Shown here piece after piece: positions 49,046 through 60,215 of a DNA stretch of 64,000 nt. Source of the stretch: Athripsodes cinereus (lineage: Eukaryota > Arthropoda > Insecta > Trichoptera > Leptoceridae). The notes under the pieces were generated by a model that was given only the letters and a program-made list of their open reading frames with translations, was not told the DNA's origin and made no database searches. The stretch is from positions 9,783,122-9,847,121 of the forward strand of contig OX388327.1 in NCBI GenBank assembly GCA_947579605.1, read 5' to 3'. The position numbers and the translations under genes are program-made. How positions within the stretch are numbered: the first letter of the stretch is position 1; every line of letters begins with the position of its first letter.

Positions 49046-49519
49046 AATTAAAATATTTCAAAAACTCCTCGGTTCTCTTAAAGAATATTTTCTTGCAATA
49101 GGTACATATTGTACCGACTATTGTTTTCCAAGAATCCTTTTTTTACCAAATATCCGATACTTTATTACCAAAATAATATTTGCAAAAGATTCGCATATTT
49201 TCTGAGAATATTCGCGATTGCGGATACGAATATTCGTTACATCACTAGTAGCATCGGAGATTTGGTGTGCGAGAGCCTGTTCATCATTGCATGAACTAAG
49301 TTGAATTTATCGGATAGGAGACAAATTGTCTGCTTTGGTGAAAGCGAGACTCAGAACATTCAAAAGATATTTAACAAATTAGTGTTCAAACCTTGCTATC
49401 ATCTTTGATTTTGTCTAGAACTGATAATTGCATTGTAATACTGAAAGGTTTTTCACATATGAATAAAGTCAGTCAGTCACTTATTTAATCTGAAGTAAAA
49501 TAAACATTATTCTGATTCG

Positions 49520-50340
49520 CCTGAAAAAATGCACTACAAGGAATCCTCCGCAATTGACGTAATGTCAACATCGGAATTATTTGCTCAATTTTTCCATTCC
49601 TCATTTGATCATGATACCACAAGTATGCCTAGTGAAATTTGCCTTTTCCAATGAAATTGATATTAAAACTATAAAATTTAATTTGGATAATGTCCGGAGA
49701 AAGCTGAAAATCTTTGATATTAATGAAGTGTCCAAGACGCGATAATATTCCTCCGATTTTCATAGTTATTTGCGCTGAGAAGCTGTCTGTCCAAATCACA
49801 TTTCTGTTCAATTTATCTTTCAAATTGGGAGAGTTTCTGGTTTTGTGGATAAAATCTCTTAATACACCAGTCCATAAAAGTGGGATAAACGTGACAATGA
49901 AAATTACAGGCTGATATTAAAATTGTATTTGTTTGATAAATTAATGGAGAAGATCACGGTGGAACAACTGATCCCTGCCATAAAAAAATTTATCCCGCCT
50001 AACTAGCATGGCTTTTTCCCCCAGAAGATCTGTTGAATCAAATTTAATTCAATTCACGTATGATACGAGTATTTTGATGCCTATGAGTGGTGAAGGGCAA
50101 TTGGATGAACACTAACTTCTCAAAAGCATTTGATAAAATTAATCATGGTATTCTAATTAACAAGTTTAATAGGTACGATGTACACGGTGATCTCCTGTGG
50201 TGTCTGTCATCGTAATTCAGAAATAGACTAGTTGTAGCAATCAACAATTTCACAATATAGAGATTGTCTGTCGGGAGTTCCACAAGGTTCACATTTCGGT
50301 CCAATTAATTTTATAATGTACCTATATCAGTGATATTCAA
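49520..50340 (+). pseudogene. decayed jockey-like LINE reverse transcriptase
   Basis: Scattered frames keep the RT order: RDNIPPIFIVICAEKLSVQI, FNLSFKLGEFLVLWIKSL, TPVHKSGINVT, then remnants of the AFDKINH region (near 50130) and of the VPQGSHFGP region (near 50275). Many stops and shifts. The 5' and 3' ends are not defined. Confidence 0.6.
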
Positions 50341-50477
50341 CAGTGTTTTAAATACTCCAATTATCGAAAATAAAAACAAAAATATAATGCAATTATATAT
50401 TTATTCATAATCTAAACAAAATAATAAGACAAATACAACCAATACAATATACAGAAATGCATTACGGAAAACATTTC

Positions 50478-50581
50478 ACAGTAAGCTAAAAGCTTGAGTT
50501 TGCCGGCACCTGGGATCGAACCACGGACCCCTTGTTCCTGAGGCCAAGACTACCGACTACCGACCTCTAGGCTACCGACCA
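50478..50581 (-). mobile_element. tRNA-derived SINE, copy split by a 1.4-kb insertion
   Basis: Plus strand TTTCACAGTAAGCTAAAAGC, GTTTGCCGGCACCTGGGATC and CTCTAGGCTACCGAC. It shares with 55950-56062 an unusual internal duplication (GACTACCGACTACCGACCTC) and is that copy's inverted partner. The insertion 50582-52002 is flanked by CTACCGAC on each side. Confidence 0.8.
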
Positions 50582-51043
50582 GAGATATGTTATAGGAATA
50601 GATACGAAGAGAACGCACGAATTGTGAGTCCACCTCACTGACTCCGTATGGCGTCAGCCGTGGCGACTCCCTAGTGTGTTTTGTACCACTATAGACGCGG
50701 GACGTTTTGGTGTAGTGTAAAAATATTACACAAAAATGGGTAAATGTGTGATTAAAGGATGCAAAATTAAAAGAGACACATTCAAAAAGGACGGGAGTAG
50801 TTCTTTGCACAGTTAAATATATTTTTTAGATAATAGTTGAATTAATAAATATTTTTTAAAGAATTATTTAATTTCTTCTGTGCAACCTCGTGTAACTTCA
50901 TCTATATTGAAGATAAATCAGGGTTACCGCTAACATTGTCCTAACTTATTTTTTTACGGATTTTGTAACTTTTGTCCAATTTTTTTTAATATAATTATTT
51001 TCTCACCTCCATCTTGTCTGGCAGAATACCTCAAGATACAATT

Positions 51044-51210
51044 GAGCTCGTCGGTAGCCTGGAGGTGGAGTCTTGGCCTTGTGAACAAGGGGTCCGGGGT
51101 TCGATCCTAGGTGCCGGCAAACTCCCCTTTCACGACACAAGTTTTTCACTAACTGTGAAAAGTGTATAAGGTTGTATTTGGGTTTATAACAAAAACCCAG
51201 ATATATCTTC
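51044..51210 (+). mobile_element. tRNA-derived SINE, plus copy
   Basis: Head GAGCTCGTCGGTAGCCTGG (box A-like), GGGGTTCGATCCTAGG (box B), body, tail ..AACCCAGATATATCTTC with T/A-runs. Confidence 0.85.
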
Positions 51211-51529
51211 TTTTTTTTAAAAAAAAACTGTTTGATCCATACAGAATAAATAAAAAAAAATCTAATGATAATTCTGTAAATGTATAATATTATATATATT
51301 TTTTAAGATGTCAATATTTAAAAAAATATTATTTAGTTAAAACATATAACATATATTTTGATTATATTGCAAATTAGTTTTGATTTTCTATAATTGATTT
51401 ACCTAAAGATTAACACCCAAGTGTTTAGATGGATGTAAAGTTGATCAGTTTTGTCGGAATATTTATTGTTAGGAATTAAAGTAATTTTGTATTCTTTAGT
51501 TTCTAATGTATGTATTTTTAGGGTTTTTT

Positions 51530-51990
51530 AATGTCGCTTGTTCAATGCGTGCATCATCCCAATCCTTCTATATGGCTGCGAGTCTTGGAACTTAACCAAG
51601 GCTCAAGAGCGGAAGATACTAAGCTTTGAAAACAAGTGTCTTGGAAGGATTTTGGATGTCAGATGGTATGAACATGTTACAAATGATGCTGTGCGCCGGC
51701 GCACCCAGCAGAGACCTGTAATCTCCGTAATACAAGAGAGACGATGGTCCTGGCTGGGACATGTTTTGAGAATGCCCAATGATAGTTGGCCATAAAGAGC
51801 ACTGTTCTTCCGTCCGCAGGGGTTCCGTAGGCCCGGGCGTCCCTCTTTCACAATACACCGTTCCTATGACAACGATATCAGAGCGCAAGGAATGTTGTGG
51901 GAAGAGGTGACACAATTGGCACAGAGACGCTCTGAATGGAGGAGGCTGGTTTCTGCCCTGTGCTCCCGAGAGGAGCGTTGAGCGTCCTAT
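51530..51990 (+). pseudogene. LINE ORF2 C-terminus, sister of 37623-38452
   Basis: Reads FNACIIPILLYGCESWNLTK, AQERKILSFENKCLGRILDV, RRWSWLGHVLRMPNDSWP, a stop, then in the next frame segment RRPGRPSF..RSEWRRLVSALCSREER and a stop. Near-identical to the minus-strand copy at 37.6-38.4 kb. Confidence 0.8.
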
Positions 51991-52002
51991 TACAAATCAC
52001 TG

Positions 52003-53044
52003 CTACCGACGAACTCATAATATGCATTTTGTGGCGTTCCCTGGCTACATACTTCTAGATTGTTCTCGGCACAAGCTTGTGACATTTATAAACGCCTGCG
52101 CATTCGAAACACCGCTGCACAACTCCAGCGCACAGCGCGGGGATGAACTTCAGTCGTCTCCCCTAACCTGCAGCGCATACAGCTCAACAATACTAACAAC
52201 GTGAATTCGCGATCTTTAATTCTTAGTAAGTATAATTATTATCAACTGTAAATACGTATCGTCTATTAAATATATTTGTAAATATATAAGTGTAAAATAC
52301 ATGTAAGTACGATTCTCAAGTCTCTTTCATTGACCTTCACTCAGCACCTATCTAGCTTATGATTACTCTATCTAAGACCTTCAATTACAGGGTTCGAGTC
52401 CTTGGTTGAAGAACAAGAGTTGTCTTAACTGGCACAACAGGCTACAACTTGCAGCCAGCATAACTTGCCTTCCTACTGTCTGTTTTCTCACTCAAAAATC
52501 CCTCTGATATTATCTTGGCTATTATCTCTGGAGTCAGATCTTATTTAGCTCTCAGCCAACATCAGACTTTGGTGGCTACACCAAACACCAGCCAAACTGG
52601 TGACATCCATCCTCTCATCACCTACAGACAAACATTTGTATATTTTGTATCGGTGGTAATTTAATTCGTTTCTGGTTTATTATATATAAATATATTCTTG
52701 CGTTATATCTTTGTTGTTTTTGATTTACACTAGACACTATACCACATTGGGACTTTAAAAACTCCCTATATAAAGCTTCCTATGATTACTACTCCCGAAT
52801 AAGTTGATTTAGTTGAGTAGTTACAATACGTGAGGAATAAAGCCCAACGAATTAAGAAACCTCGAAATAATTAATTGTTTATTTAATTTAAAAGAACTTC
52901 AAAAACATATCCACCTAATTGAATGGTTTTATTTGTACTGAAACGATAATAATGATGACTACTACTAGGGAATGCAATCTCGATCTCGCGAGATCTCGAG
53001 TAATTTTTCGAGATTTAATCTCGAAGCTAGGTAATCTCGTTTTT
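52003..53044. repeat. large inverted repeat, left arm
   Basis: Pairs with 54865-55945 in opposite orientation over about 1.04 kb with few differences (a small A-rich insertion in the right arm at about 55650-55715). It includes a GGGTTCGAGTCC box-B-like motif at 52389 and ends inside a hAT terminus (TAGGGAATGCAATCTCG at 52966). Confidence 0.88.
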
Positions 53045-53359
53045 CATGATTTCCCAGATTATTACTGTATATATAGGTAAAGAATATTGATGCAATTTCA
53101 AAAATGATATGATTGATTTATCCTAAATAGTTCCTTCCCGTGTCCTAATTCTTCATTTGTTGTATTCATTACAGGAAACATAATGACATAGGTATATCTA
53201 AAGTTTCATTTAAGCCTATGACTGTATTAAGTTAAATTAAGTTTAGTATTAAATTGTAAACAATGTCAACATACTTTGCTTAGTTGGAAGAAATTGCCTC
53301 TACGCCTTAAGCTCCCCGATTGTTATTTCCATTATCCTATTTGTTATTATCTTATCCGT

Positions 53360-53605
53360 AAATTTTCGAGTGTCCTGTAAAAGGCAGGAGTTTCGTACAT
53401 ATTAAAATTGTGAATATGGCTTGCATTGCTGAGTAAATGCAGGTGTTCGAAAAAAAGACATTTTACATCTCGAATTCAGCGATGAGGTTTGCCATCCATC
53501 CTGAATTTCTTAAATTTTTGTTGCCGTAGAGAAGACAGCCAACACGTTTATTACATGCAGCTGGCTGCTGGCTACCCCACTTTTGGGATATGCCGTGATG
53601 GTGTA
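53360..53605 (+). mobile_element. LINE/SINE 3'-tail family X, copy 2
   Basis: TTTTCGAGTGTCCTGTAAAA, GATGAGGTTTGCCATCCATC, TACCCCACTTTTGGGATATG and CCGTGATGGTGTAGTAGTAGT. The tail end is a GTA repeat that became the target of the hAT insertion at 53614. Also at 56480-56690 and 47605-47730 (minus). Confidence 0.7.
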
Positions 53606-53839
53606 GTAGTAGTTAGGGAATGCAATCTCGACTCGAAATTGAGTCATTCGAGATCTCGTCAAATAATTCGACGAGATTTCACGAGATCTCGATTTAATCG
53701 AGATTAGACTACTTTATAAAAATACCTTATTATTTAAAAACATTAATGTTGTTGACCGAAGGTACTTGTTGGAAGTCCATTTCAAGATAATTGAAAAAAA
53801 ACACAATGTGTAGTTAACTTCCAAATGACTTTATTAACT

Positions 53840-53883
53840 TCGCGTACTAGTATTCGGAGACTCTCGTCTCCATCATCAGGCGA
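53840..53883 (-). ncRNA. hammerhead ribozyme-like motif, left arm
   Basis: Minus strand: stem I TCGC/GCGA, CTGATGA, stem II GGAGAC(GAGA)GTCTCC with six perfect pairs and a GNRA-type loop, GAA, self-complementary stem III TACTAGTA, C, then GCGA. The last core A is replaced by T, pairing with A instead of the usual A-U. The predicted cleavage is after that C. Confidence 0.68.
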
Positions 53884-53927
53884 TTAGTAAAAAAGATGAA
53901 GTGATAGAAGAAAGACTTTTTTACTAA

Positions 53928-53971
53928 TCGCCTGATGATGGAGACGAGAGACTCCGAATACTAGTACGCGA
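53928..53971 (+). ncRNA. hammerhead ribozyme-like motif, right arm
   Basis: Same as the left arm, but stem II is only GGAG/CTCC (a two-base change shortens it). CTGATGA at 53932-53938, GAA 53956-53958, stem III 53959-53966, predicted cleavage after C53967, stem I GCGA 53968-53971. Confidence 0.65.
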
Positions 53972-54488
53972 AGTTAATAAAGTCATTTGGAAGTTAACTA
54001 CATATTGTGTTTTTTTTCAATTATCCTTATTATTTGTTCAAAAAATGTTAAATTGTATAAAAAAAACTACATACCCATATGACTGTTATAATTTTTGTAA
54101 ATAAAACACAATAATAATTGAGCATAAATTAAAAAAATCAACTTTTATTAAAGAAAAGGTAAGTGTTGAGTCTCCATGACATATTCCAAATTTTAGTGCA
54201 CTAAATATCTTAGCATGCTCAGTTTGTATAGTGTAAAGGCGGATATACGTAGGTATACACTATACAAACTCAGCAAGCTACAACATTTTAGTGCACTGAA
54301 GTTTGGGTAATGTAATGGGCACATTAGAAGAGATATCTATACTGTACGTATCAATCATGTTCGCAAGACTTGACCAGTGAGTTTTACAGTCTAGTGTCAG
54401 CTGGAGGGGTTTTCCTATTTCTTCCTAGATATAAGGCTGTAAGACATCATTCTTTGTCGGCGAGTTCTTAAAAAACTTGACGAGTTTT

Positions 54489-54694
54489 CTACTTGCCTTG
54501 ATGGAAATGAAAACGAAATCCATAGTCATCGTTATCATCCTCTTCATCACTTCCACCATCTCTAACTGATTCTGTATTAGGCTGTCCATCTTTTTCTACC
54601 GACCTTAACAAATCTTTTTCCTCAAGCTCAGCATTCGATTTAATTTACTTGTAGTTACGTCCATATACACTTGGCTTGAGTTGTTCTTAGACAT
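54489..54694 (-). pseudogene. decayed acidic ORF inside the hAT-like element
   Basis: Minus strand MSKNNSSQVYMDVTTSKL, then after a frame change NAELEEKDLLRSVEKDGQ, ESVRDGGSDEEDDNDDYGF and FHFHQGK with a stop. An acidic low-complexity stretch like the N-terminal region of some transposases, but no catalytic domain is visible. Function unknown. Confidence 0.35.
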
Positions 54695-54864
54695 AATTAT
54701 TTCACTTGGTTAACTATCTAATGTTTTAATAGTAATTAGTTAAGTTAGTTTTCATATTTACTGGAGAAACAATATTTTAATAATACGTATATTTTTCATG
54801 CGCGCTCAATCTCGATCTCGATTGTGATCTGGATCGATTTGGTAGAGATCTCGAACGATATTTT

Positions 54865-55945
54865 AAAAACGAGATTACCTAGCTTCGAGATTAAATCTCG
54901 AAAAATTACTCGAGATCTCGCGAGATCGAGATTGCATTCCCTAGTAGTAGTCATCATTATTATCGTTTCAGTACAAATAAAACCATTCAATTAGGTGGAT
55001 ATGTTTTTGAAGTTCTTTTAAATTAAATAAACAATTAATTATTTCGAGATTTCTTAATTCGTTGGGCTTTATTCCTCACGTATTGTAAGTACTCAACTAA
55101 ATCAACTTATTCGGGAGTAGTAATCATAGGAAGTTTTATATAGGGAGTTTTTAAAGTCCCAATGTGGTATAGTGTCTAGTGTAAATCAAAAACAACAAAG
55201 ATATAACGCAAGAATATAATAAACCAGAAACGAATTAAATTACCACCGATACAAAATATAGAAATGTTTGTCTGTAGGTGATGAGAGGATGGATGTCACC
55301 AGTTTGGCTGGTGTTTGGTGTAGCCACCAAAGCCTGATGTTGGCTGAGAGCTAAATAAGATCTGACTCCAGAGATAATAGCCAAGATAATATCAGAGGGA
55401 TTTTTGAGTGAGAAAACAGACAGTAGGAAGGCAAGTTATGCTGGCTGCAAGTTGTAGCCTGTTGTGCCAGTTAAGACAACTCTTGTTCTTCAACCAAGGA
55501 CTCGAACCCTGTAATTGAAGGTCTTAGATAGAGTAATCATAAGCTAGATAGGTGCTGAGTGAAGGTCAATGAAAGAGACTTGAGAATCGTACTTACATGT
55601 ATTTTACACTTATATATTTACAAATATATTTAATAGACGATAAGTATTTACAGTAAATGTGTAATGTATATGTAATTTTGTGATATTTTTCAAATAAATA
55701 AAAAAAAAAAGTTGATAATAATTATACTTACTAAGAATTAAAGATCGCGAATTCACGTTGTTAGTATTGTTGAGCTGTATGCGCTGCAGGTTAGGGGAGA
55801 CGACTGAAGTTCATCCCCGCGCTGTGCGCTGGAGTTGTGCAGCTGTGTTTCTAATGCGTAGGCATTTATAAATGTCACAAGCTTGTGCTAAGAAAAATCT
55901 AGAAGTATGTAGCCAGGGAACACCACAAAATGCATATTAAGAGTT
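54865..55945. repeat. large inverted repeat, right arm
   Basis: Complement of 52003-53044. Together with SINE 55950-56062 (the inverted partner of 50478-50581) the mirrored region is about 1.2 kb per side around a 1.8-kb centre. Confidence 0.88.
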
Positions 55946-55949
55946 TGTC

Positions 55950-56098
55950 GGTAGCCTAGAGGTCGGTAGTCGGTAGTCTTGGCCTCAGGAACAAGGGGTC
56001 CGTGGTTCGATCCCAGGTGCCGGCAAACTCAAGCTTTTAGCTTACTGTGAAAGGTGTATAAGGTAGTATTTGGGTTTGTAAAAAAACCCAGCTATATC
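55950..56098 (+). mobile_element. tRNA-derived SINE, plus copy, uninterrupted
   Basis: GAGGTCGGTAGTCGGTAGTC duplication in the head, box B TGGTTCGATCCCAGG, tail ..AAAACCCAGCTATATC and A-run. It shows the empty site of the insertion at 50582-52002. Confidence 0.85.
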
Positions 56099-56479
56099 TT
56101 AAAAAAATATATTAACGGAATAGGAAATTTTGCAATTATAGAGGAACATTATTTAATAAATAAATAATAAGCTCTTCAATTGAATTGAGGAATCTGCAAT
56201 AAAGCCTGAGTTACAAATGTCATTATCTGTCGCAAGATGGATGATGTTGTTATATATGTGGTCAGTTAGATAATTTGTACTAGCGCCACTTTACAGTCAT
56301 CTGATTATTTATGATGTTGATGAAATGTGCCATTTCCAGGTTGTTTCTTGTAAGTTATTAAGTAATTACAACTATACTACATATATTCATTTCTATTTCA
56401 TATAGACGTATTAATTTAATGTATTTGCAGTCATTTATCCCGTGGAGCACCCGGTAAAGAATTGGTCTCCCACTCTTCT

Positions 56480-56690
56480 GCGTAAGTTTTCGAGTGTCCT
56501 GTAAAAGGCAGGTGTTCGAAAAAATTGAGACATTTTACATCTTAAATTTAGCGATGAGGTTTGCCACCCATCCTGAATGTCTTGATTTTATATTGGCACG
56601 GAGAGGACAGTTTTCATGTTTCTTACATGCAGCTGATCTGCTGGCTACCCCACTTGTGGGATGTGCCGTGATGGTATAATAATAAAAAAA
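56480..56690 (+). mobile_element. LINE/SINE 3'-tail family X, copy 3
   Basis: GTAAGTTTTCGAGTGTCCTG, GATGAGGTTTGCCACCCATC and TACCCCACTTGTGGGATGTG, ending CCGTGATGGTATAATAATA and an A-run. Confidence 0.7.
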
Positions 56691-57339
56691 AAAAATTGCA
56701 GTCATCAGTCCAACAAGTCGTTAGCCATTGGGTCAGGTCAGGTTGATTGATATTCTAAAATCAAAACAGAAAACGCATGTTTTCATAACATAGCAATTTA
56801 CTCAGGTCGAGCTAATTCAAAACTAACATATAAATTTTGTACTACACGTAGGTATACAAAATTATGTAAGACTCAGATAATTTGAATAAGGTCATTCTTA
56901 ATTTTTTCTTAGCTGGGAATTCAATCCGAGACTTTGTGACTCACACGCGTGAGTTTTATCTCCACGATATGCTTGCTTTCAAGTTTCAATACTCTAGAGT
57001 TATGAAAACTTAGTTTATAAAAACTCAAAAGATACGTTGACAGGCTTGTCAAGAGGCCCAATTTTCCTGTGCCGAAAATTGCATAAAGCATTGCATTGCA
57101 TCTACATTGGGGTATGGCAGATACACTGACGGACACGTGTGGTGCAAACCAAGAAACGAACATGCTTTGAATATATCGATGCTTCCTGAAATCTTATTTC
57201 TGTTTCTTGGTATTTCTTTAAAACATAATGTATCTAATTATGTTTTAGATTTTATTTAACTTGTTTCATTCACCTTTTTACATTTTATATGCAAATGCTA
57301 CATAATTTCAAAGAAGTTGAAACTCAATTTCTGTAAAAT

Positions 57340-57450
57340 GTTTATTTATTTATTTATTCATTCTTTACTGTACATTGACTGCAAACAATTACATAAAAGG
57401 TATACATTCAAATGAAATACAATCAATGTACAGAGGGCGAGTTTATCGCT
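57340..57450 (-). mobile_element. LINE 3'-tail fragment
   Basis: (TTTA)n, CTTTACTGTACATTGACTGC, CAGAGGGCGAGTTTATCGC; same family as 20734-20930. Inserted after the astacin duplication. Confidence 0.6.
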
Positions 57451-58149
57451 GTTTATAAACGTTCTTACCACAGTAATTTTATTTTATTTGCAGTGATACA
57501 TGATCCTGATCTTCCGGATGTCCCTAACACTAAAGCCATCTCTCTGTCCAATGACAGCTCTAGCTTTCTGGAATACATAAAAAGAATAACATGAAATGAT
57601 TTATGTATAACTTTACTATAAACTTTTATTTTATTTTATTGCTATGGTATCAGTTATTACCTTGGGTATGATTTTTTTTAACCGTATTTAAAACCGAAGG
57701 GTTTTATAAGGGGGGCGGGGAATTTATTGAAGTTCTTTATTGTAACTGTAAAAAGGAAAAACACAGATCAAATTATTATTCTAAAGAAGCAAGTGATCAG
57801 AATACGCTTGTAAAGTGAAATGTATGCCACCTGTCGGTGCGCTCCACGAACTAACTTGACAGTTTCATTTTTATACGAATTTGTATGTATAGAGTGCTTC
57901 CTGTGCTTCGATCCTTGGGACGCCCAGTATGCACCCAGGAGGATATTCGCACCAAACTTCTAACTTGCTTTTAAAATTCAGTACTCGCTTTGTTGTACTA
58001 ACACTCATCGAAATGAAATTCGCACACATAAATATCAAATAGATCAAAATCAATTTATTTTTTTGTATTTTATACTTTACTAGCAGTCCACCATTTCGCA
58101 CGGAAAGATAGGTATTTAAAAAAATAATTTAGTTTTCATGCAGATCTTA

Positions 58150-58440
58150 AAAAATCTTTTATTTTTTTTATTTCTTATTTGAGATCTGGTGTAGGAAACT
58201 GCCGCGACAATAGAGAACGATGGGGCTTCCTACAGGACGAATCCGGAGCATATTACTGTGGTGCAGCACAGACTATGCCACACTTGTTGGAATGTCCATT
58301 GTGCCCTGTCACTTGCACTATGGATGATATTTTTGACGCATCTCCACCTGCTGTGCGTTTTGCGCAGTACTGGAGATCAGTTTGATGGGTTTTTTCTCTG
58401 GGTTTCGACACGATAAATAAATTATAATTTCTTATTTTTG
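58150..58440 (+). pseudogene. LINE ORF2 C-terminus with CCHC
   Basis: Frame to 58385: LRSGVGNCRDNRERWGFLQD, then YYCGAAQTMPHLLECPLCP and VRFAQYWRSV with a stop. The C.CG...TM.H.L..C motif is the zinc motif at the end of many LINE proteins. It lies in intron 4 of the damaged astacin copy. Confidence 0.65.
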
Positions 58441-59069
58441 TAAGAAGATCATATACTAATCAAAAGTCATTCAATTTATTGAGTCAGAGCTTCCCTGTAA
58501 ACGATTTTTGTCGTTGTTTTATTATGTGGCAGCAAAATAAATTGATTTTCAGGAACTCCGACCCGCGATAGGCCAACATACAACCCCTACTAATTCGAAG
58601 GTTTTGCCTTGGGACTTGCCACACGATCTTTGCGTAGGGAGCCGGCCCTTCATTTCTTGACATTGACTCCCCTCCTGTACGACCCGTACCCCAGTAACGC
58701 CTCCATCCCATAAGATGCTGCCTCTAGCTAGGTGAGTGGGATGAGCGGGGACCACGCAACTTTTTTCTAATGCTTACATTTTTAAACTCGTGATGCCTTT
58801 CGAATGGAATAACTCAAAAAGTTATATTAAGGGATTGAAGCTGTCTTGGATATGAAGTAATTTATTTTGATACCTAAAGATTAATACCAAAATTCAAATA
58901 AAGAGCCTTTTCTAGCGGCGGCATTTCAATTAATTTTTTAAAAGAAAAGAACACTTATTGTGGCATAACTATAATACTTAGACATATGCTGTCACAACAC
59001 TTTTTGTAAATAATGACGTGTTCTGCAAAGTCGTAGTAATTTTTTTATATTCTGTCATCAATAGCGTGA

Positions 59070-59430
59070 GTGGATGTAAAAGGAGTGTTGTAGATAGAAT
59101 GCGTGTGAATAAATTGAGATGGTTTGGTCAGGTGGAACGAATGGAAGAGGAAAGAATGACAAAGAGGATATAAGGCTACTATATTACTTGGCTGAAAGGA
59201 GGGGTGTGAGGAAGCGCGGGCGTCCGAGAACTACATGGCTTGTACATGAAGATCAAATTCTCAAGGACGGCCGTGTTTTGAGTAAGAGAAATCGACGTGC
59301 GTGCATGAGAAATTGTATGACTGTGGAGGAGGCGAAAGAATTATGTAAGGACAGCTCTAATTGGCGTTCGTTCTCTCTGCCAACCCCACTTGGGATACGG
59401 CGTGAGGGAATAGATGAATAGATAGATAGA
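59070..59430 (+). pseudogene. RTE-like LINE ORF2 C-terminus (broken)
   Basis: VNKLRWFGQVERMEEERMTK, an interruption, RGRPRTTWLVHEDQILKDGR, LSKRNRRACMRNCMTVEEAK, then a frameshift near 59370; tail GATAGATAGATAG. Same family as 23860-24285. Confidence 0.75.
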
Positions 59431-59837
59431 TCAATAGCGTATGCAGAGGCATAAGCCAAGTCTCTGCCCGACTGTAGGTACGCAGTGAAACGGAGAAAAA
59501 CCTTCACCTCATATTATCTCCTGCGTAAAATCATATGATCTTTCATTCATAAAATGCATGCTGAATGAAAGATCATACAGTCATTCATATATATATATTA
59601 TAATTCGAGGAAATTGTATAAGTAAGTGCACACGAGTATAATTTTTAAAAGGACATCTACCATACAGGTATAAATCACCTCTATATTAGATGGAATTAAT
59701 ACCCCATTGTGATCGACATCTTGACTATGTATTACACATGGGTACACTTGCTGCGACTGTGAGGAGAGGTGCTGTAAGGAGATTTAGCCAGAAGTCCTTC
59801 CTCGATACCCTGCAGTTATAATGCCTCAGCATACTCA

Positions 59838-60215
59838 TACTTAGATCAGGCTCTGACGCAGGTGTCAGGCTGACGGAGGTCAGTGTAAGAGGAAGACCAA
59901 AATATTCCTATCGAGCCTTCAGCTCGGCCGGACCATCCATGTGGAATGATCTTCCTGAACAAGTGCGTAAGACACAGTCTCTTGCTTTGTTTAAGAGTCG
60001 GTTGAAAACACACTTGTTTGGCGTATCATATACCTAACTGATATAAATTGTAAAATTCGTTTTTATTATTTTATATGTGTAGTTTATAACATAATCTGCT
60101 CATAAATACATATGTTTTAGGATTAAGTTACTAGTATTAACACAATATTTTAGGATGCGCCCTTGAAGTGGATTTATTCCACAAAACGGCGCATTATAAG
60201 TTGTCTATTATTATT
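59838..60215 (+). mobile_element. CR1-like LINE 3' end
   Basis: Encodes GVRLTEVSVRGRPKYSYRAF, SSAGPSMWNDLPEQVRKTQS, LALFKSRLKTHLFGV and a stop, then a 3' UTR ending in (ATT)n. Absent from the paralogous intron at about 29520, so inserted after the duplication. The TACTC around both ends may be the duplication. Confidence 0.8.

Larger units (their letters stand above)
50582..52002. mobile_element. 1.4-kb insertion into the SINE (composite)
   Basis: Defined by comparison with the uninterrupted inverted partner at 55940-56060. GCTACCGAC occurs at both edges (about 50573-50581 and 52002-52010). It contains another SINE (51044-51210) and, at its right end, a LINE tail (51530-51990), suggesting one LINE insertion that carried or later received other repeats. 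Confidence 0.55.
53786..54025. mobile_element. palindromic hammerhead-bearing element, copy 3
   Basis: An inverted repeat of about 240 bp: ATAATTGAAAAAAAACACAA..AACTTCCAAATGACTTTATT and complement, with a centre of about 30 bp near 53905. The arm ends share the ..ATAAAG..TTGGAAG..TGTGTTTT block with the other two copies. Each arm holds a hammerhead-like core. It is nested in the hAT-like element. Confidence 0.78.
53614..54943. mobile_element. hAT-like element, 1.33 kb, 8-bp target duplication
   Basis: Inverted ends TAGGGAATGCAATCTCGA and TCGAGATTGCATTCCCTA, flanked by GTAGTAGT on both sides (53606-53613 and 54944-54951). CTCGAGATCTCG-rich sub-terminal palindromes. It contains a hammerhead palindrome (53786-54025) and a decayed minus-strand ORF (54694-54489). 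Because the left duplication lies in a GTA repeat, chance agreement is possible but unlikely given the matching ends. Confidence 0.75.

Noticed and set aside
52380..52410. A tRNA gene suggested by GGGTTCGAGTCC
   Set aside because: No cloverleaf with acceptor and anticodon stems could be built; at most a box-B relic in the inverted-repeat arm.
57412..57594. A plus-strand exon-like ORF (VIHDPDLPDVPNTKAISLSN...), also present at 28327-28425, as the end of an unknown gene
   Set aside because: The minus strand of the same bases is astacin exon 6 (VIGQRDGFS..IRIMY.C) with a proper acceptor and stop; the plus ORF is its shadow.
59520..59580. Small inverted repeat ATGATCTTTCATTC as an element
   Set aside because: Only about 18 bp per arm with no flanking duplication; could be chance.
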